Below, piece by piece: positions 38,960 through 49,225 of a stretch of DNA of 64,000 nt (positions are counted from its first letter, which is position 1; the number at the start of each line of letters is the position of its first letter). The notes under the pieces were generated by a model that worked only from the letters and a program-made list of their open reading frames with translations, had not been told where the DNA came from and did no database searches. The translations under genes were made by a program, and so were the position numbers. Source of the stretch: Candida dubliniensis CD36 (taxonomy: Eukaryota; Ascomycota; Pichiomycetes; Serinales; Debaryomycetaceae); NCBI RefSeq assembly GCF_000026945.1, contig NC_012861.1, forward strand, positions 1,426,001 through 1,490,000. Direction: 5' to 3'.

Positions 38960-41341
38960 TTACCAACCAGGTCCATAATTAGGCATATCATTCAACAAAT
39001 TGTTACCTGTATTACCACTACTGTTATTATTACCAGTAGAAGTACCATCTTTATTCAGATTTGTTGTCATCATAGAATTAACCATGTTCTGGTTGGGATT
39101 AGTAGGATTGGTATGACTATTAAAGATAAATGCAGGATTAGTAGTTATTGATGAATTTAAAAAAATGCTATTAAACGCACTATTACTGTTATTATTGATA
39201 TTATTGATATTATTATTTCCAGAATTAGTACTATTTCTGGATGTAGATTTTAATAATGACGAAGGATTTAGGGTTGGACCAGGATTGTTCAATGGATGTG
39301 GTAATGTACTTGATGGATTCAAATTTACGTTAGCGTTATTACTTGATGGTAACTTAGGTATCGAACTCAATGGGGGTAACTGTTGCCCCAGATTCTGCAA
39401 AGAAAACATCGGTTGTTGTTGTTGTTGCTGCTGCTGTTGTAGCCCCTGGTGTGTTTGCAACGACATTGAAGAAGAAGGCTGACTAGCCGAGACCATTCCT
39501 GAGTTTGAATTTGTAGAAGGATGTGGTAATTGCATTAAATAGTTTAGTGTACTGGAATTAATCCCTGGTAAATGTGTGAAATTTTCCAAAGAATTAGCGC
39601 TTGGATTACCCGAGTTTGATCCAACTACTGCCGCTGCCGCTACTGCAGCATACTCATTATTATCATTATCGTTAAGCAATGGTGACAATCTGATCAACCC
39701 ACCAACTCCAGGCGTTGAGCCTGGAAGCCAATTTTGTTGCATGGCAGATTTACGATCCTGTGGAGTTTGACTTTGTATAGGAATTTGGGGTTGACCATCG
39801 TTTTGATTCTGATTTTGTCCTGGTGTTTGAGTTTGAGTTTGAGTTTGATTTTGATTCTGTCGCTGGCTTTGGATTTGCTGCTGATACAGAAATTGATTTT
39901 CATTGTGTTGTTGATTGTGCTTCTGATGTGATTGTTCATCAAAAAGGTTTTCATTGGAACCGTTTTGTTCAAGCCCAACACTGGCATGAGTAGCTTCTCG
40001 TCTATCGTATAGGTTTTGCTTCAACGAAAACAAAAATTGTGAGCTCAAATAGTCTTTATAATCCAAAATGACCAGAGAGACAAACGAATCCATCATATCA
40101 GTTTTATAAGTATTGTCAATATTTGGACTGTCCAAAATCTCCAGTTTCACTGTTTCCCTAACTATTTGTTGTACATTCTGGAGAATTTGAGCAGTATTAA
40201 ATTGGTTCAACGGGAAATTTTGCAAAGTCCTACTGTGTTCTTGTGGTTGAAGTGGTATATCTTGGTGTTGATTTTTTTTCGATAATGACGGCAGTTGTTT
40301 TGAATGTCTTTGCTGAGGGTAAGTTGTAGGTACCTCGGTGTTTTGTTCCAAAGAAATAGGATCTTGATTCTGTACTAATTGAGATAAAGGAGATTGTAGT
40401 GATTGCGGTCGCTGTAGGTTGATGGCTGCGTCATCAAATCCATCTAAACTCAGGTCTTCTTCAATGGGAGAAACAACAATTGGATTTGGTTTTAATTTTT
40501 TGGTTTTCTTTAAAGTACTTGTTTTTGTATTTTTCCTTTTCACAGGGTGGGTTGTAACAGGTTTCGATTTCTTTCCACTTAAATTTTCCTGAACTATCAT
40601 CAGACCCATAGATGTTGGAGCTTGGCCCTTATAGCTTTCTGATATGGACGACAGACTAGATTGGGAGGTTGTAGATCCAAAGCTGGCTATAGAACTTCCA
40701 TCACTACTCAGTGAACTCCTGGTACTTTGTGAAGACGATTTCCTAGCTGGATTCCTCGTCTTTTTATGGGAAATATTAGATGCATCCATATTTTCATTTC
40801 GTTTAACCAGACCATTGGGCGGGGACGATGTCACTATGGAGTTATTGATCTTTGCTGATTTCGGTTTTAATCCTTTCTTATTCAACCTCGGTGCACTAGA
40901 AGCTAGCACAGTCACAGGCGCTGATAACGAATCAGTCACATTCAAAGAAGCCTCTGATATGGTATTACTTATTGAATTCTTATTGACATACAGTCGTGGG
41001 AGGTCTACCACGTGATCATGTTCGTCGCTGACTATCAGTAATGTCCAAACTTTATTCCTCACACTATAGTTGGCTCTAATTTTGAAAGGACAACTAGTAT
41101 GCTTTCGAATTATCGTTTTAGACGAAGGTTTCTTAGACTCCACAATTTTTGTTTTCTTTTCCTTATTTTTGCATTTGAAGATTATTTTTGAAGTATCAGA
41201 TCGCTCTATAACCACATTGATGCCTTTAGCAGATTGTAGATTGTCTTGTAGCCATGGTTTGATATCATCCTTGGAGTCAAATTTTTGACACTCCAATTTC
41301 AAATCATCAAGGGATACTCGATGAATGACTCTATCAGTCAT
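38960..41341 (-). CDS. AFT2: Aft-type iron-responsive transcription factor
   Basis: A 793-residue regulator with the Aft WRKY-GCM1-like zinc domain at about residues 5-115. The visible ligand pattern is Cys (IFKCKNK), Cys (HTSCPFKIRA) and His-x-His (DEHDHVV). The rest is low-complexity: Ser-rich (residues 200-245), basic KRKNTKTSTLKKTKKLK, and then long Gln/Asn-rich tracts including an interrupted poly-Q and Asn-rich repeats to the end. Only three cysteines occur in the entire protein, so the Cys-Asp-Cys iron-sensing motif of S. cerevisiae Aft1/2 is absent. The promoter is long (about 2 kb). Its neighbour SMF12, a metal transporter, converges with it. Confidence 0.87.
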   Translation of the reverse strand: MTDRVIHRVSLDDLKLECQKFDSKDDIKPWLQDNLQSAKGINVVIERSDTSKIIFKCKNKEKKTKIVESKKPSSKTIIRKHTSCPFKIRANYSVRNKVWTLLIVSDEHDHVVDLPRLYVNKNSISNTISEASLNVTDSLSAPVTVLASSAPRLNKKGLKPKSAKINNSIVTSSPPNGLVKRNENMDASNISHKKTRNPARKSSSQSTRSSLSSDGSSIASFGSTTSQSSLSSISESYKGQAPTSMGLMIVQENLSGKKSKPVTTHPVKRKNTKTSTLKKTKKLKPNPIVVSPIEEDLSLDGFDDAAINLQRPQSLQSPLSQLVQNQDPISLEQNTEVPTTYPQQRHSKQLPSLSKKNQHQDIPLQPQEHSRTLQNFPLNQFNTAQILQNVQQIVRETVKLEILDSPNIDNTYKTDMMDSFVSLVILDYKDYLSSQFLFSLKQNLYDRREATHASVGLEQNGSNENLFDEQSHQKHNQQHNENQFLYQQQIQSQRQNQNQTQTQTQTPGQNQNQNDGQPQIPIQSQTPQDRKSAMQQNWLPGSTPGVGGLIRLSPLLNDNDNNEYAAVAAAAVVGSNSGNPSANSLENFTHLPGINSSTLNYLMQLPHPSTNSNSGMVSASQPSSSMSLQTHQGLQQQQQQQQQPMFSLQNLGQQLPPLSSIPKLPSSNNANVNLNPSSTLPHPLNNPGPTLNPSSLLKSTSRNSTNSGNNNINNINNNSNSAFNSIFLNSSITTNPAFIFNSHTNPTNPNQNMVNSMMTTNLNKDGTSTGNNNSSGNTGNNLLNDMPNYGPGW

Positions 41342-43309
41342 TTAAATTGCTATTAAAAATTCGGCAGAATTCAATGTCACTTATGTATTTGCTGTTAGGA
41401 AACTTATGATATATATTGGTCTCTTTTTTTTTCTTAATCGTGGTGGACTGATGCAAATGTCTTGATCCGGAGAAATGGTTATTTCTATTTCTGCACAGGT
41501 TATACAACTTAAGCAAGTATGATTGTATAACTGGAGACTACCAAGGTGCAAACAACTTAGGTTGAAATCACAGAAACTAGATATTTATGTGAATGCGATA
41601 GATAAATATCAACCTTTGTACAGTGTTGCGATTTTCAATTTGAACAATTCCTTTTGATTCAAACACCACCCAATATACATATATATAGAAATATGTAGAA
41701 ATAACTTGATTCAATTTGATATTAGAAATCAAAAAAAAAAAAAAAGATGGGTTTTGAACAAATTATGTTATGGGTGGAAGTTGATACTATTCAAAATGAA
41801 AATGAAAAAGAAAACCAAAAAAAAAAAAAAAAAAAAATGAAATAGAAAGCGCAAGTATATAACCAAAAAGACACAGTGAACTAAGAGAGCGAGAAAGAGA
41901 AAAAAACAAAAAGAAAATAGTAACTAAAACAACGTTGTTTTTTGTGTGTGCGTAGAGTGTAGATTCTTGCTGTTCAATATTTTAGTTGTAATTTTTTTTT
42001 TTTTTTGGTCTGATGGTGGTTCGGTTTAAAGGCTTTTATTATTATTGACACAAGAACCATTAATAGTACGATGGTAAAACGTTTATTCTATTGGTCAACA
42101 ATTTGTTGTTGTTTACTTATTTATAATGAAAGCAATTGAAGGAGGGAAAAGGAAGGGGGAGCAGAAGACTTAATATCAAAGTGTTGCTTTCATTTAATTA
42201 TTATTGTTTATCGTAGCAATAATTGAATTATCAAATATATATCAACATTGTGGTGTCTCAAGCAAACTAAATTTGATCATCATGTTGCAGAAGCACAAAA
42301 TAATAGAAACGAGGAGGAGGAGAAGTAGGAAATAGCAAAGAGGAAATAAGAAAAAAAGAATGTTAAGCGTTTTTCCGTGTAATTATTTTTCCACTTCCAA
42401 TTTGACAAGAAAATCAACCATCAAATGCAGGGTATTTACGTCCTGGTTCAAAAAGCAAATTGGTAATAAACTAGACAAGATATGCGATAGGCTTGGATAA
42501 TATAGATCTTTTTTTGTTTTTGTTTTTGGTTTTGAAAATTAGAATCAACTAAATAGATATTTACTTACAATTTTTAATGAATTGAGACCAAAAACAGTAA
42601 CTTTAACCTAAAATTCATTAAATGGGAAATGAACAACAAGATCCTTTTTGTTTTGTTTTTACCTTCCATTCATTTGCTATTAAAAGTGAATATCAATATA
42701 CAATAACATAAATTCTATTAGAAAAATTAATTAACCCATCTTACAGAAAGCTGAAAAAAAAAAAAAACAAAAGCAAGGAGGCGAAATTTAGTACCAATTC
42801 GTTAGAACGGAATTAATGTCAAAGGGGGTAAATTAATTCTTGAACAACCCAACAGTATTTGAATGAGATTTATTTGTTTACCCATTGATCATATTAAACA
42901 TTATATCAAGTTAAACAATTCCATATTTAATGATACGGTTTGTTTCGATTTGTATAGACATATTGATAGGACTAGATTTAGTGCTACATAACCCTTGTGA
43001 TATACTTTCACAGGCTCTCGTCATATAATCGAGTTCCTTCTGGTTGTCTATATCTCTAAAGAAAATCCAACTATCACTGACTGTTCTCCTCTAGAAACAA
43101 ATATTTTGCAGTATTCGATATTATTTAATTGAACTTAACGAAGGTTTTTGTGTTTAAACTATCAACTGACCCTGTCTTCTTAAATTTGACAGAGGATTCC
43201 TTTCTTTTAGGGTTTTTTGTTTTTGTTTTGAGACTTATTTTTTATCGTCTTTTTTTTGTTTTTTTGGTCGTATTTGTATTTGAACAACAGCCACCATCAG
43301 TATTCCCAA
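41342..43309. promoter_or_regulatory. Two-kilobase divergent upstream region of AFT2 and the 43310 gene
   Basis: AT-rich with A-tracts near 41730-41744 and 41818-41837, a purine-rich GA stretch near 41885-41930, a T-tract near 41992-42006 and an A-tract near 42752-42766. A GAGGAGGAG repeat lies near 42311-42323. No gene, LTR or RNA gene is recognisable. Confidence 0.5.
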
Positions 43310-44047
43310 ATGGCCAGACCAACAATATTTCCACCCAAAAAAGATAATAATGGTACTCAATTGATCAGTCGGTTAAATCAATTGATATCAATCACCGAAT
43401 CATTAGCCACACTCACTTCAATACAGCGACAAGAATTAGTCAAATTGTTTCGCATGACAATTGATATGATTATTCTTCGAACAAATCAACTATCTACCGA
43501 ATTCATAAACAAATGCACTCGTTTGGTGAATAGCTATAAAAACTTAATTATGGCAATTACTTCAAATGAACAACAGCTGACACAAGGTCTATTCCCACGA
43601 CCACAGCAGCTACCACAACTGCACCCACAACCACTGTTATCATTTCCAGCGTTGTCAAACTTGCGTACCCCAGGAAGATCTCACATCAGTACGCCAAATC
43701 TTCAAATCAGGAAATATGGAATTTTCCACGATAGGGTATCGAACTTATCCCCATCAATTTCTACCCAATCAATGTTTGAAGTTGCCGCTAATCGAAGATC
43801 AAAAGATATCAACAGAATGCTTTTACCAGACCAAGACCAAAAGAGTTGCTCTGATGAAAGCGAATTTGAAGAAGATGAATCGCAAGATTTAATTTACAAT
43901 GGATCATCACATTCTTTGTCTCCAGGACGATCAAGACTACCGTCGATGTTTTTGAGCAATAGGTTAAGTACTCCTAATTTACAAGTCCATTTAAATTTGA
44001 GCCAAAAAAATAGTCAACTGCAATTGAGAAATAATTCATTTAACTAA
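43310..44047 (+). CDS. Unrecognised 245-residue protein with SP/TP phospho-sites
   Basis: I do not recognise this gene. Residues 1-90 are mostly helical, with regular Leu/Ile spacing that could form a coiled coil. Residues 95-125 are Pro/Gln-rich. The C-terminal half is Ser-rich, with several SP/TP sites (RTPGRS, SLSPGRSR, and the phrase STPNLQ occurring twice), one acidic patch (SEFEEDES) and a Gln/Asn-rich end. The site pattern suggests regulation by a proline-directed kinase (CDK or MAPK). The ATG at 43310 is preferred; the frame opens only to a TTG upstream. Codon use and length argue it is real. Confidence 0.65.
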   Translation: MARPTIFPPKKDNNGTQLISRLNQLISITESLATLTSIQRQELVKLFRMTIDMIILRTNQLSTEFINKCTRLVNSYKNLIMAITSNEQQLTQGLFPRPQQLPQLHPQPLLSFPALSNLRTPGRSHISTPNLQIRKYGIFHDRVSNLSPSISTQSMFEVAANRRSKDINRMLLPDQDQKSCSDESEFEEDESQDLIYNGSSHSLSPGRSRLPSMFLSNRLSTPNLQVHLNLSQKNSQLQLRNNSFN

Positions 44048-44289
44048 ATAATTAAACGTGAATCAATCAACAAACTCAAAGTATAGTTTTGAAATTTCGA
44101 TAAATTAATGTTTTTGTATATTTACAAGAAATAGAAGCTAATATGTATAAAGTTCTCTTTTTTTTTCTTTTTAGTTTTTTATTATTCTTATTATATTTTC
44201 TTAAAAAGAGTCATGCAAGAATTATATGGACTCTTTTCCTTTTTACCTCTATGCTTTTGCTTTACTCTACTAGACAATATTCTAATTGT

Positions 44290-44817
44290 CTATTCCAATG
44301 AAACTTTAGCACCTAATCCTTCCAAAGTGGCTTTAATCTTTTCAGCATCTTCTTTAGCAACATTTTCTTTTAATATTTTTGGAGCACTTTCAACAAATTT
44401 CTTAGATTCAACTAATGATAAACCTAACATTCCTTTGACTTCTTTAATAATCTTAGGTTTCGATTTAGCATCGAAAGATTCTAATTTAATGGAAAATATG
44501 GTTTTTTCTTCAACTTCTTCTTTAACTTCTTCTTCAACTGGTGCTGCTTGAGCAACTGGGGCTGCTTGAGCTCCACCAACTGGTAAGGAAATATCAGAAA
44601 TATTCAATCTTTCTTTTAATTCATTGATCAATTGTGAAGTTTCTAAAAGAGTCAAAGTTGAAATTTGATCCACTATGGTAGTAATCTTAGCATCAACTGG
44701 AGCTTTGGCTGGTTCAGCAGCAGTGGAGTTATAACGTAAGGCAGTGATGGCAATTCTTTTGCAAGACACTGATCTCAAAACTGGTCTTATAGTTTGACGA
44801 ATTATGGCGGCAGACAT
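44290..44817 (-). CDS. MNP1: Mitochondrial ribosomal protein bL12m
   Basis: A 175-residue L7/L12 stalk protein of the mitochondrial ribosome. An N-terminal basic, Ser/Arg-containing targeting segment (about 30 residues) is followed by the L12 dimerisation helix region (ETSQLINELKERL). Next come an Ala/Pro/Val hinge and the conserved C-terminal domain (KIIKEVKGMLGLSLVESKKFVE, EGLGAKVSLE). The length is right for a mitochondrial form. An AAAAAATTTTT block near 44931-44941 lies about 115 bp upstream. Divergent from RPB9. Confidence 0.93.
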   Translation of the reverse strand: MSAAIIRQTIRPVLRSVSCKRIAITALRYNSTAAEPAKAPVDAKITTIVDQISTLTLLETSQLINELKERLNISDISLPVGGAQAAPVAQAAPVEEEVKEEVEEKTIFSIKLESFDAKSKPKIIKEVKGMLGLSLVESKKFVESAPKILKENVAKEDAEKIKATLEGLGAKVSLE

Positions 44818-45389
44818 GACTCAAAGTAATATGGAATATGTTTAAAACACGAACTGGAAAACAGGTTTGTTATGAACGAGTTTTATAAAAGAGTTTTTTC
44901 AATTTTTTTCTTTTCCTAGTGGAGCTGGTGAAAAAATTTTTGCTTACTGAAAAACAAATCGACAGAGATTTGATTTGTTAACCCAACACGACCTTCTTCA
45001 TGAAGTTTAAGAATGGTTGGTCCACAGAGATAATTCAAATTGAAACCTGCTAAACAGAACACTTTCTACACTCTCAATTACAACAGGTTGTCTATTTACT
45101 TGGGCCATTAAAAGTAATTAAATAGACCCGTATCAAGTCAAGTTCGAAATATCAAACACAACCAAAGTTAGGTCGTGTAAATCGCTCAAACATCTACAAT
45201 TGTGTCTTCTTCTTTTTTTCTTTCTTTGGTGGGAAAATAAATTTCAATATTCACACAAATGGCAATCTGTTTGTTTATCTCCTTGTATAAATATATACCT
45301 TACAACCTTGCTATCACACTTTAGACTCTTCTTGGGACAGGGAGAATAAATAAAGAAAAAAAAAAAAAAGAATAGATCAGTTATCAAAT
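44818..45389. promoter_or_regulatory. Divergent upstream region of MNP1 and RPB9
   Basis: A 572-bp region. On the MNP1 side it holds an AATTTT-containing block at about 44931-44941. On the RPB9 side a TATAAATATATA run at 45286-45297 lies about 95 bp upstream of the ATG, followed by a 15-A leader tract. Confidence 0.45.
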
Positions 45390-45728
45390 ATGGCATCCTT
45401 TAGATTTTGTGCAGAATGCAATAATATGTTATATCCTAAAGAAGATAAAGAAGGTCAAAGATTACTTTATGCATGTCGTAATTGTGGATACACTGAATTA
45501 GCAGAAAACCCTAAAGTTTATCGTCATGAATTGATTACTAATATAGGTGCTACTGCAGGTGTTGTTGAAGATATTGGGAATGATCCCACTTTACCTCGAT
45601 CAGATAAAGAATGTCCGGATTGTGGACATCATGAATGTGTGTTTTTCCAAAGTCAACAACGAAGAAAAGATACAAGTATGATCTTGTTTTTTGTTTGTTT
45701 GAATTGTAAACATGTTTTCCAGGCATAA
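45390..45728 (+). CDS. RPB9: RNA polymerase II subunit B12.6
   Basis: A 112-residue subunit of Pol II with two zinc ribbons. The N-terminal ribbon uses C7, C10, C29 and C32. The C-terminal, TFIIS-like ribbon has CPDCGHHE and CLNCKH with the [10 protein letters not shown] loop between. It affects start-site choice and transcription fidelity. Full length, with no intron required. The divergent neighbour is MNP1, and it converges with TPK2. Confidence 0.96.
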   Translation: MASFRFCAECNNMLYPKEDKEGQRLLYACRNCGYTELAENPKVYRHELITNIGATAGVVEDIGNDPTLPRSDKECPDCGHHECVFFQSQQRRKDTSMILFFVCLNCKHVFQA

Positions 45729-46103
45729 ATAATTCTTGTTCAAAGATAATGATTTTGGCTAAAGTGTATTAATAGTTCTGTTACTATTATTCCACGTATC
45801 TGTTGAATACAAGGAGGTAGCAGATTTTTCTTTTTTTTGGGAGGGGTAGGTTATAAGAACAAGATAATTACAATATCTTGCATATTTTGTACATTTAATA
45901 TAGATACATAAAGGCAAAGAAAGTTGAAAACTAAAGGAGGAAGGAAGCAAAGGCTCAATATAATAAGACAGTCAGGTTATAACAAAACAAAAAAAAAAAA
46001 TTAAAGTGCATTAATAATACTTAAACGTAGATTTCATTCTCAAGCTAATAGGTTTTATATCTTTTGAATACTATCCTTATCATTTACTCATTTATTCATT
46101 CAT
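45729..46103. other. Convergent 3' region of RPB9 and TPK2
   Basis: A 375-bp AT-rich spacer with an A-tract near 45990-45999. A 63-codon frame on the minus strand is unlikely to be coding. Nothing else seen. Confidence 0.5.
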
Positions 46104-47405
46104 CTAAAAGTCGAGGAAATATTGAGCATAAGGATCTTCTCCTTGGCTTCCGTAGTCTAATTGTTCCTCTGGGTAATGGTCAAATAACGACGAGTCTCCA
46201 ACACCAGCTGTAATTGGTGGTTCATAAGGAGTTTCAATGTCTTTGGCCAATAATTTCTCCCACACCACTTCCAGAAACCAAGGATGATTTCTAATGTCTG
46301 CTGGTCCATTAATCAAATTACCCAATCTTCTTGTCAAATCAGCAGTTATTAATTTAGTCAACAAATCAATCACATCAGGTTGAAAAAAACTTGGATAATG
46401 TATTTTTCCCGCCAAAATTTTTTCATAAGTTTTCATTGGAGTTGAATCGTAAAATGGTGTATAACCTGCCAACATTTCAAAAATTAATACACCTAATGAC
46501 CACCAATCTACTGATTTGTTATAAGGTTTGGTTGTTATAACTTCTGGTGCAATATAATCTGGGGTACCACATAACGTCCATGTAACCGTACTAACTTCTT
46601 TGGCAAATCCAAAATCGGTAATCTTTATATGACCATTTCTATCCAATAATATATTTTCTGGTTTCAAATCACGATAAATAATATCATGACTGTGTAAATA
46701 TTCTAAAGCTAACGTAACCTCTGCAGCATAAAACTTGGCTACTGGGTTAGGAAACCTTTGTGACTTTCTTAACAACGAAAATAATTCTCCTCCTTCAATA
46801 TAATCCATAACCATAAATAAATTCTTAGAGTCTTGGAAAGTTCCCCACATTCTAATCAAAAAGGGATGCTCAACTAACTTCAACATTCTTCTTTCGTCAT
46901 TTGTATGCTCAACTTGTTTCATTTTCACAACTTGATGCTTCTTTAACACTTTGATAGCGTAATATCTACCATTATGAACTGATCTTACTAAATGTACTCT
47001 ACCAAAGGAACCTGTTCCCAAAGTTCTCATAATTGAGAAATCAGTCAAAGAGTATTTCCCCTTTGAAATAGTAGAGCGTTCAGGCAACAAAGATCTTTTG
47101 ATGGCTTCTTCAGCAGCTGATTTGGTAACATCAGTATGCAGCAATTGTTGAGAATAGAGTGATGATGTAGCAGATTCGGTAATGTTGGAACTGGTCACCG
47201 CTGTCACATTTGTAGTATTCTGTCCAGTTTGGGCTGCAGCAGGATGAACTATTTGTTCTCCCGGATAAAGCTGCTGCGGTTGGTGTTGTTGTTGTTGTTG
47301 ATGTGTGTCCATTGATGTAGTTGAGTTTATGGAATTACTGTCCGAATTGGAATGATTCAGTTGATGCAGCTTGGTGATATGAAGTTTCTTCAAAAGATTC
47401 ACCAT
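46104..47405 (-). CDS. TPK2: cAMP-dependent protein kinase catalytic subunit
   Basis: Catalytic subunit of PKA (AGC family), acting in the cAMP pathway that controls morphology, nutrient response and stress in Candida. The 433-residue protein has a Ser/Asn then Gln-rich N-terminus (about 100 residues, including a poly-Q). The kinase core runs about residues 120-375: [37 protein letters not shown], and activation loop [13 protein letters not shown]. The AGC tail ends YFLDF, the FxxF-type hydrophobic end. I use the ATG at 47405, because the codon before it is TTG. About 1.8 kb of non-coding DNA lies upstream. Assignment to TPK2 rather than TPK1 relies on remembered gene order. Confidence 0.88.
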   Translation of the reverse strand: MVNLLKKLHITKLHQLNHSNSDSNSINSTTSMDTHQQQQQHQPQQLYPGEQIVHPAAAQTGQNTTNVTAVTSSNITESATSSLYSQQLLHTDVTKSAAEEAIKRSLLPERSTISKGKYSLTDFSIMRTLGTGSFGRVHLVRSVHNGRYYAIKVLKKHQVVKMKQVEHTNDERRMLKLVEHPFLIRMWGTFQDSKNLFMVMDYIEGGELFSLLRKSQRFPNPVAKFYAAEVTLALEYLHSHDIIYRDLKPENILLDRNGHIKITDFGFAKEVSTVTWTLCGTPDYIAPEVITTKPYNKSVDWWSLGVLIFEMLAGYTPFYDSTPMKTYEKILAGKIHYPSFFQPDVIDLLTKLITADLTRRLGNLINGPADIRNHPWFLEVVWEKLLAKDIETPYEPPITAGVGDSSLFDHYPEEQLDYGSQGEDPYAQYFLDF

Positions 47406-48139
47406 CAAAAAGGGGGAAGGATATTTTTTCCAAAAAAAAAAAAAACCAAAAAAAGAAAAAGTGGAATGGAAATTGTGTGGGTGGGTGGGTGATTCTTCTT
47501 TGTCTTTTGCTTTGTGTTCACTTACAAGTCAGGAAATGTTGATTCCAATACCTGGGCAATTGGAAATTATAAACTAAACTAACCTGGAATCCTGATAATG
47601 ATACGTTGATATATGTCAAGTACTGTAGCAAATACTTCGATATAACGTGGTAAAAGTATACAACTTGTACTTTGGTTGAACTCAATTGGGAGTTTGTTAT
47701 CTAGGCAAAAATGATACACAAACAATGACAAGGTGATTTTTGCTGGATAGTAATTGAAACAATTGAAGTTCTGGATTTTTAACAACACAAAACCTGGAAT
47801 AGCTAGTTAGATCAATTGATATATCAAACTTGAAAGAAAACACAGGAAATTGAAAAGTTCTAGATATATGATTAAAAGGAAGAAAAAAAAAGAAAGACAA
47901 AAAACTAGGAATTATAAAAAAAAAAAAAAAATTATGAGACTAGTATGGCATGGAGGAGGGGGGTGAACAATTAATATTTGTGGGAATGGAACTTGAAATT
48001 CAGCAATTTATTTCTATTCCATTTTTTTTCCTTCCTTCCTACTCATTTTGTGAGATTCCCAAAAAAAAAAAAAATCAAAATGTATAGATAAAAATACAGG
48101 ACACCATGATAACTTTTATTATGGCAGGTTTTTCCTCCT

Positions 48140-48151
48140 CCCCCCCCCCCC
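48140..48151. repeat. 12-C homopolymer
   Basis: Run of 12 C on the plus strand inside TPK2 upstream DNA, preceded by pyrimidine-rich sequence. It stands out because the surrounding DNA is AT-rich. Prone to length variation. Confidence 0.8.
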
Positions 48152-49100
48152 TCGCTTCTCCCAAACAAGACTAAAAAAAAGGGGTTGGGAAATATAAGAC
48201 GTAAAAAAATACAGAATGAAAACAAGACGGCTCTTATTTGATTTTGTTGATACTTTGAATACTCAAACTGCTCATCAAGACGCAGCGGACGGTTTAAACT
48301 TTGTTTTCTTTTTGTTTCCATGTAAATATCTTAATTATTAGGTTCGTACCGATAAACATTGTATTTGTGGCTGTTGGCTGGCAACATCTTCTTCTTCGCA
48401 ACAGTTGATTCTTCTAGAAACTTAAAAAACAAAGAAAAGAAGAACCAGAAGAGAGAAAAAGTCTATTTTATAAAAATAAACCTTGGTGTTACCACCAGTG
48501 ATGTTAAACGTATGCGGATCTCGAGATTAAGGAACAAACTTTATTTGTTTTGGAACCCAACTCAATTGGACTTTCCTGTTTCATCAAATTATAATTGGCG
48601 TGTACCAAACCACAAAGATGCTAGCTTTGTTTTCAAAATGGAATTTGTGTTCCACAATTTGTCTTCTTCTACGTCGCTTCCCTTAGTGGGCTGACACTAA
48701 TCACATCACATTATGTGTTATATAGTTTGCAGCGCTACCATATTGGTAAAGATCAGTGACAGCAAGAACTAGTGGTGTGGGAGTTAACGACAATTCCCAA
48801 TGTACACTTACGATAAACAACTATGTGCTTGGTTTTAATGTTTTGGTATCTTGTCGTTGGGCAATATGGCATCCCACATACAGTTTGTGCTAGTGGTAAC
48901 TTTATCTGAAAAACACCATAGATATACACATATATTATAAGTTGTGTTAGGTTAAAAACAACAGAACTTACATTTTATCTTAGTGTCCAATCAAGTACTT
49001 AAAATAGCTGAAATATACAACTTCTTCAATCATGTGTTACAGATCACCAACAATCGTGTAAAATACAACAAATACCAATATTGCGAAAATTCAAAACACG

Positions 49101-49110
49101 AATGGCAAAA
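49101..49110. promoter_or_regulatory. PACE-like site upstream of ADD66
   Basis: AATGGCAAAA, about 116 bp upstream of the ADD66 ATG. It shares the GGCAAA core with the proteasome-associated control element bound by Rpn4 (GGTGGCAAA in S. cerevisiae; a GAAGGCAAAA form is described in C. albicans). The fit of site type to gene function supports it. Confidence 0.4.
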
Positions 49111-49225
49111 CCCAATCGGGGAAAAAAAAAACAGTTAAAAATGATCCCTTCTTTTTTTTTTTTTTTTTCCTTCATAGTTGAATACAAGCATTGATCTATC
49201 ACAACACACCAGATAGTTTTTAACC

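Larger units (their letters stand above)
47406..49225. promoter_or_regulatory. 1.8-kb divergent upstream region of TPK2 and ADD66
   Basis: Homopolymer-rich: A-tracts near 47433-47445, 47917-47931 and 48061-48074, a GGGT repeat near 47477-47490, a 12-C run at 48140-48151, and a T-tract just before ADD66 near 49151-49168. A PACE-like site precedes ADD66 (listed separately). No convincing gene on either strand. Confidence 0.5.

Noticed and set aside
48043..48321. 92-codon minus-strand frame upstream of TPK2
   Set aside because: Contains a poly-Gly run from the 12-C homopolymer and poly-Phe stretches. Low-complexity artefact.
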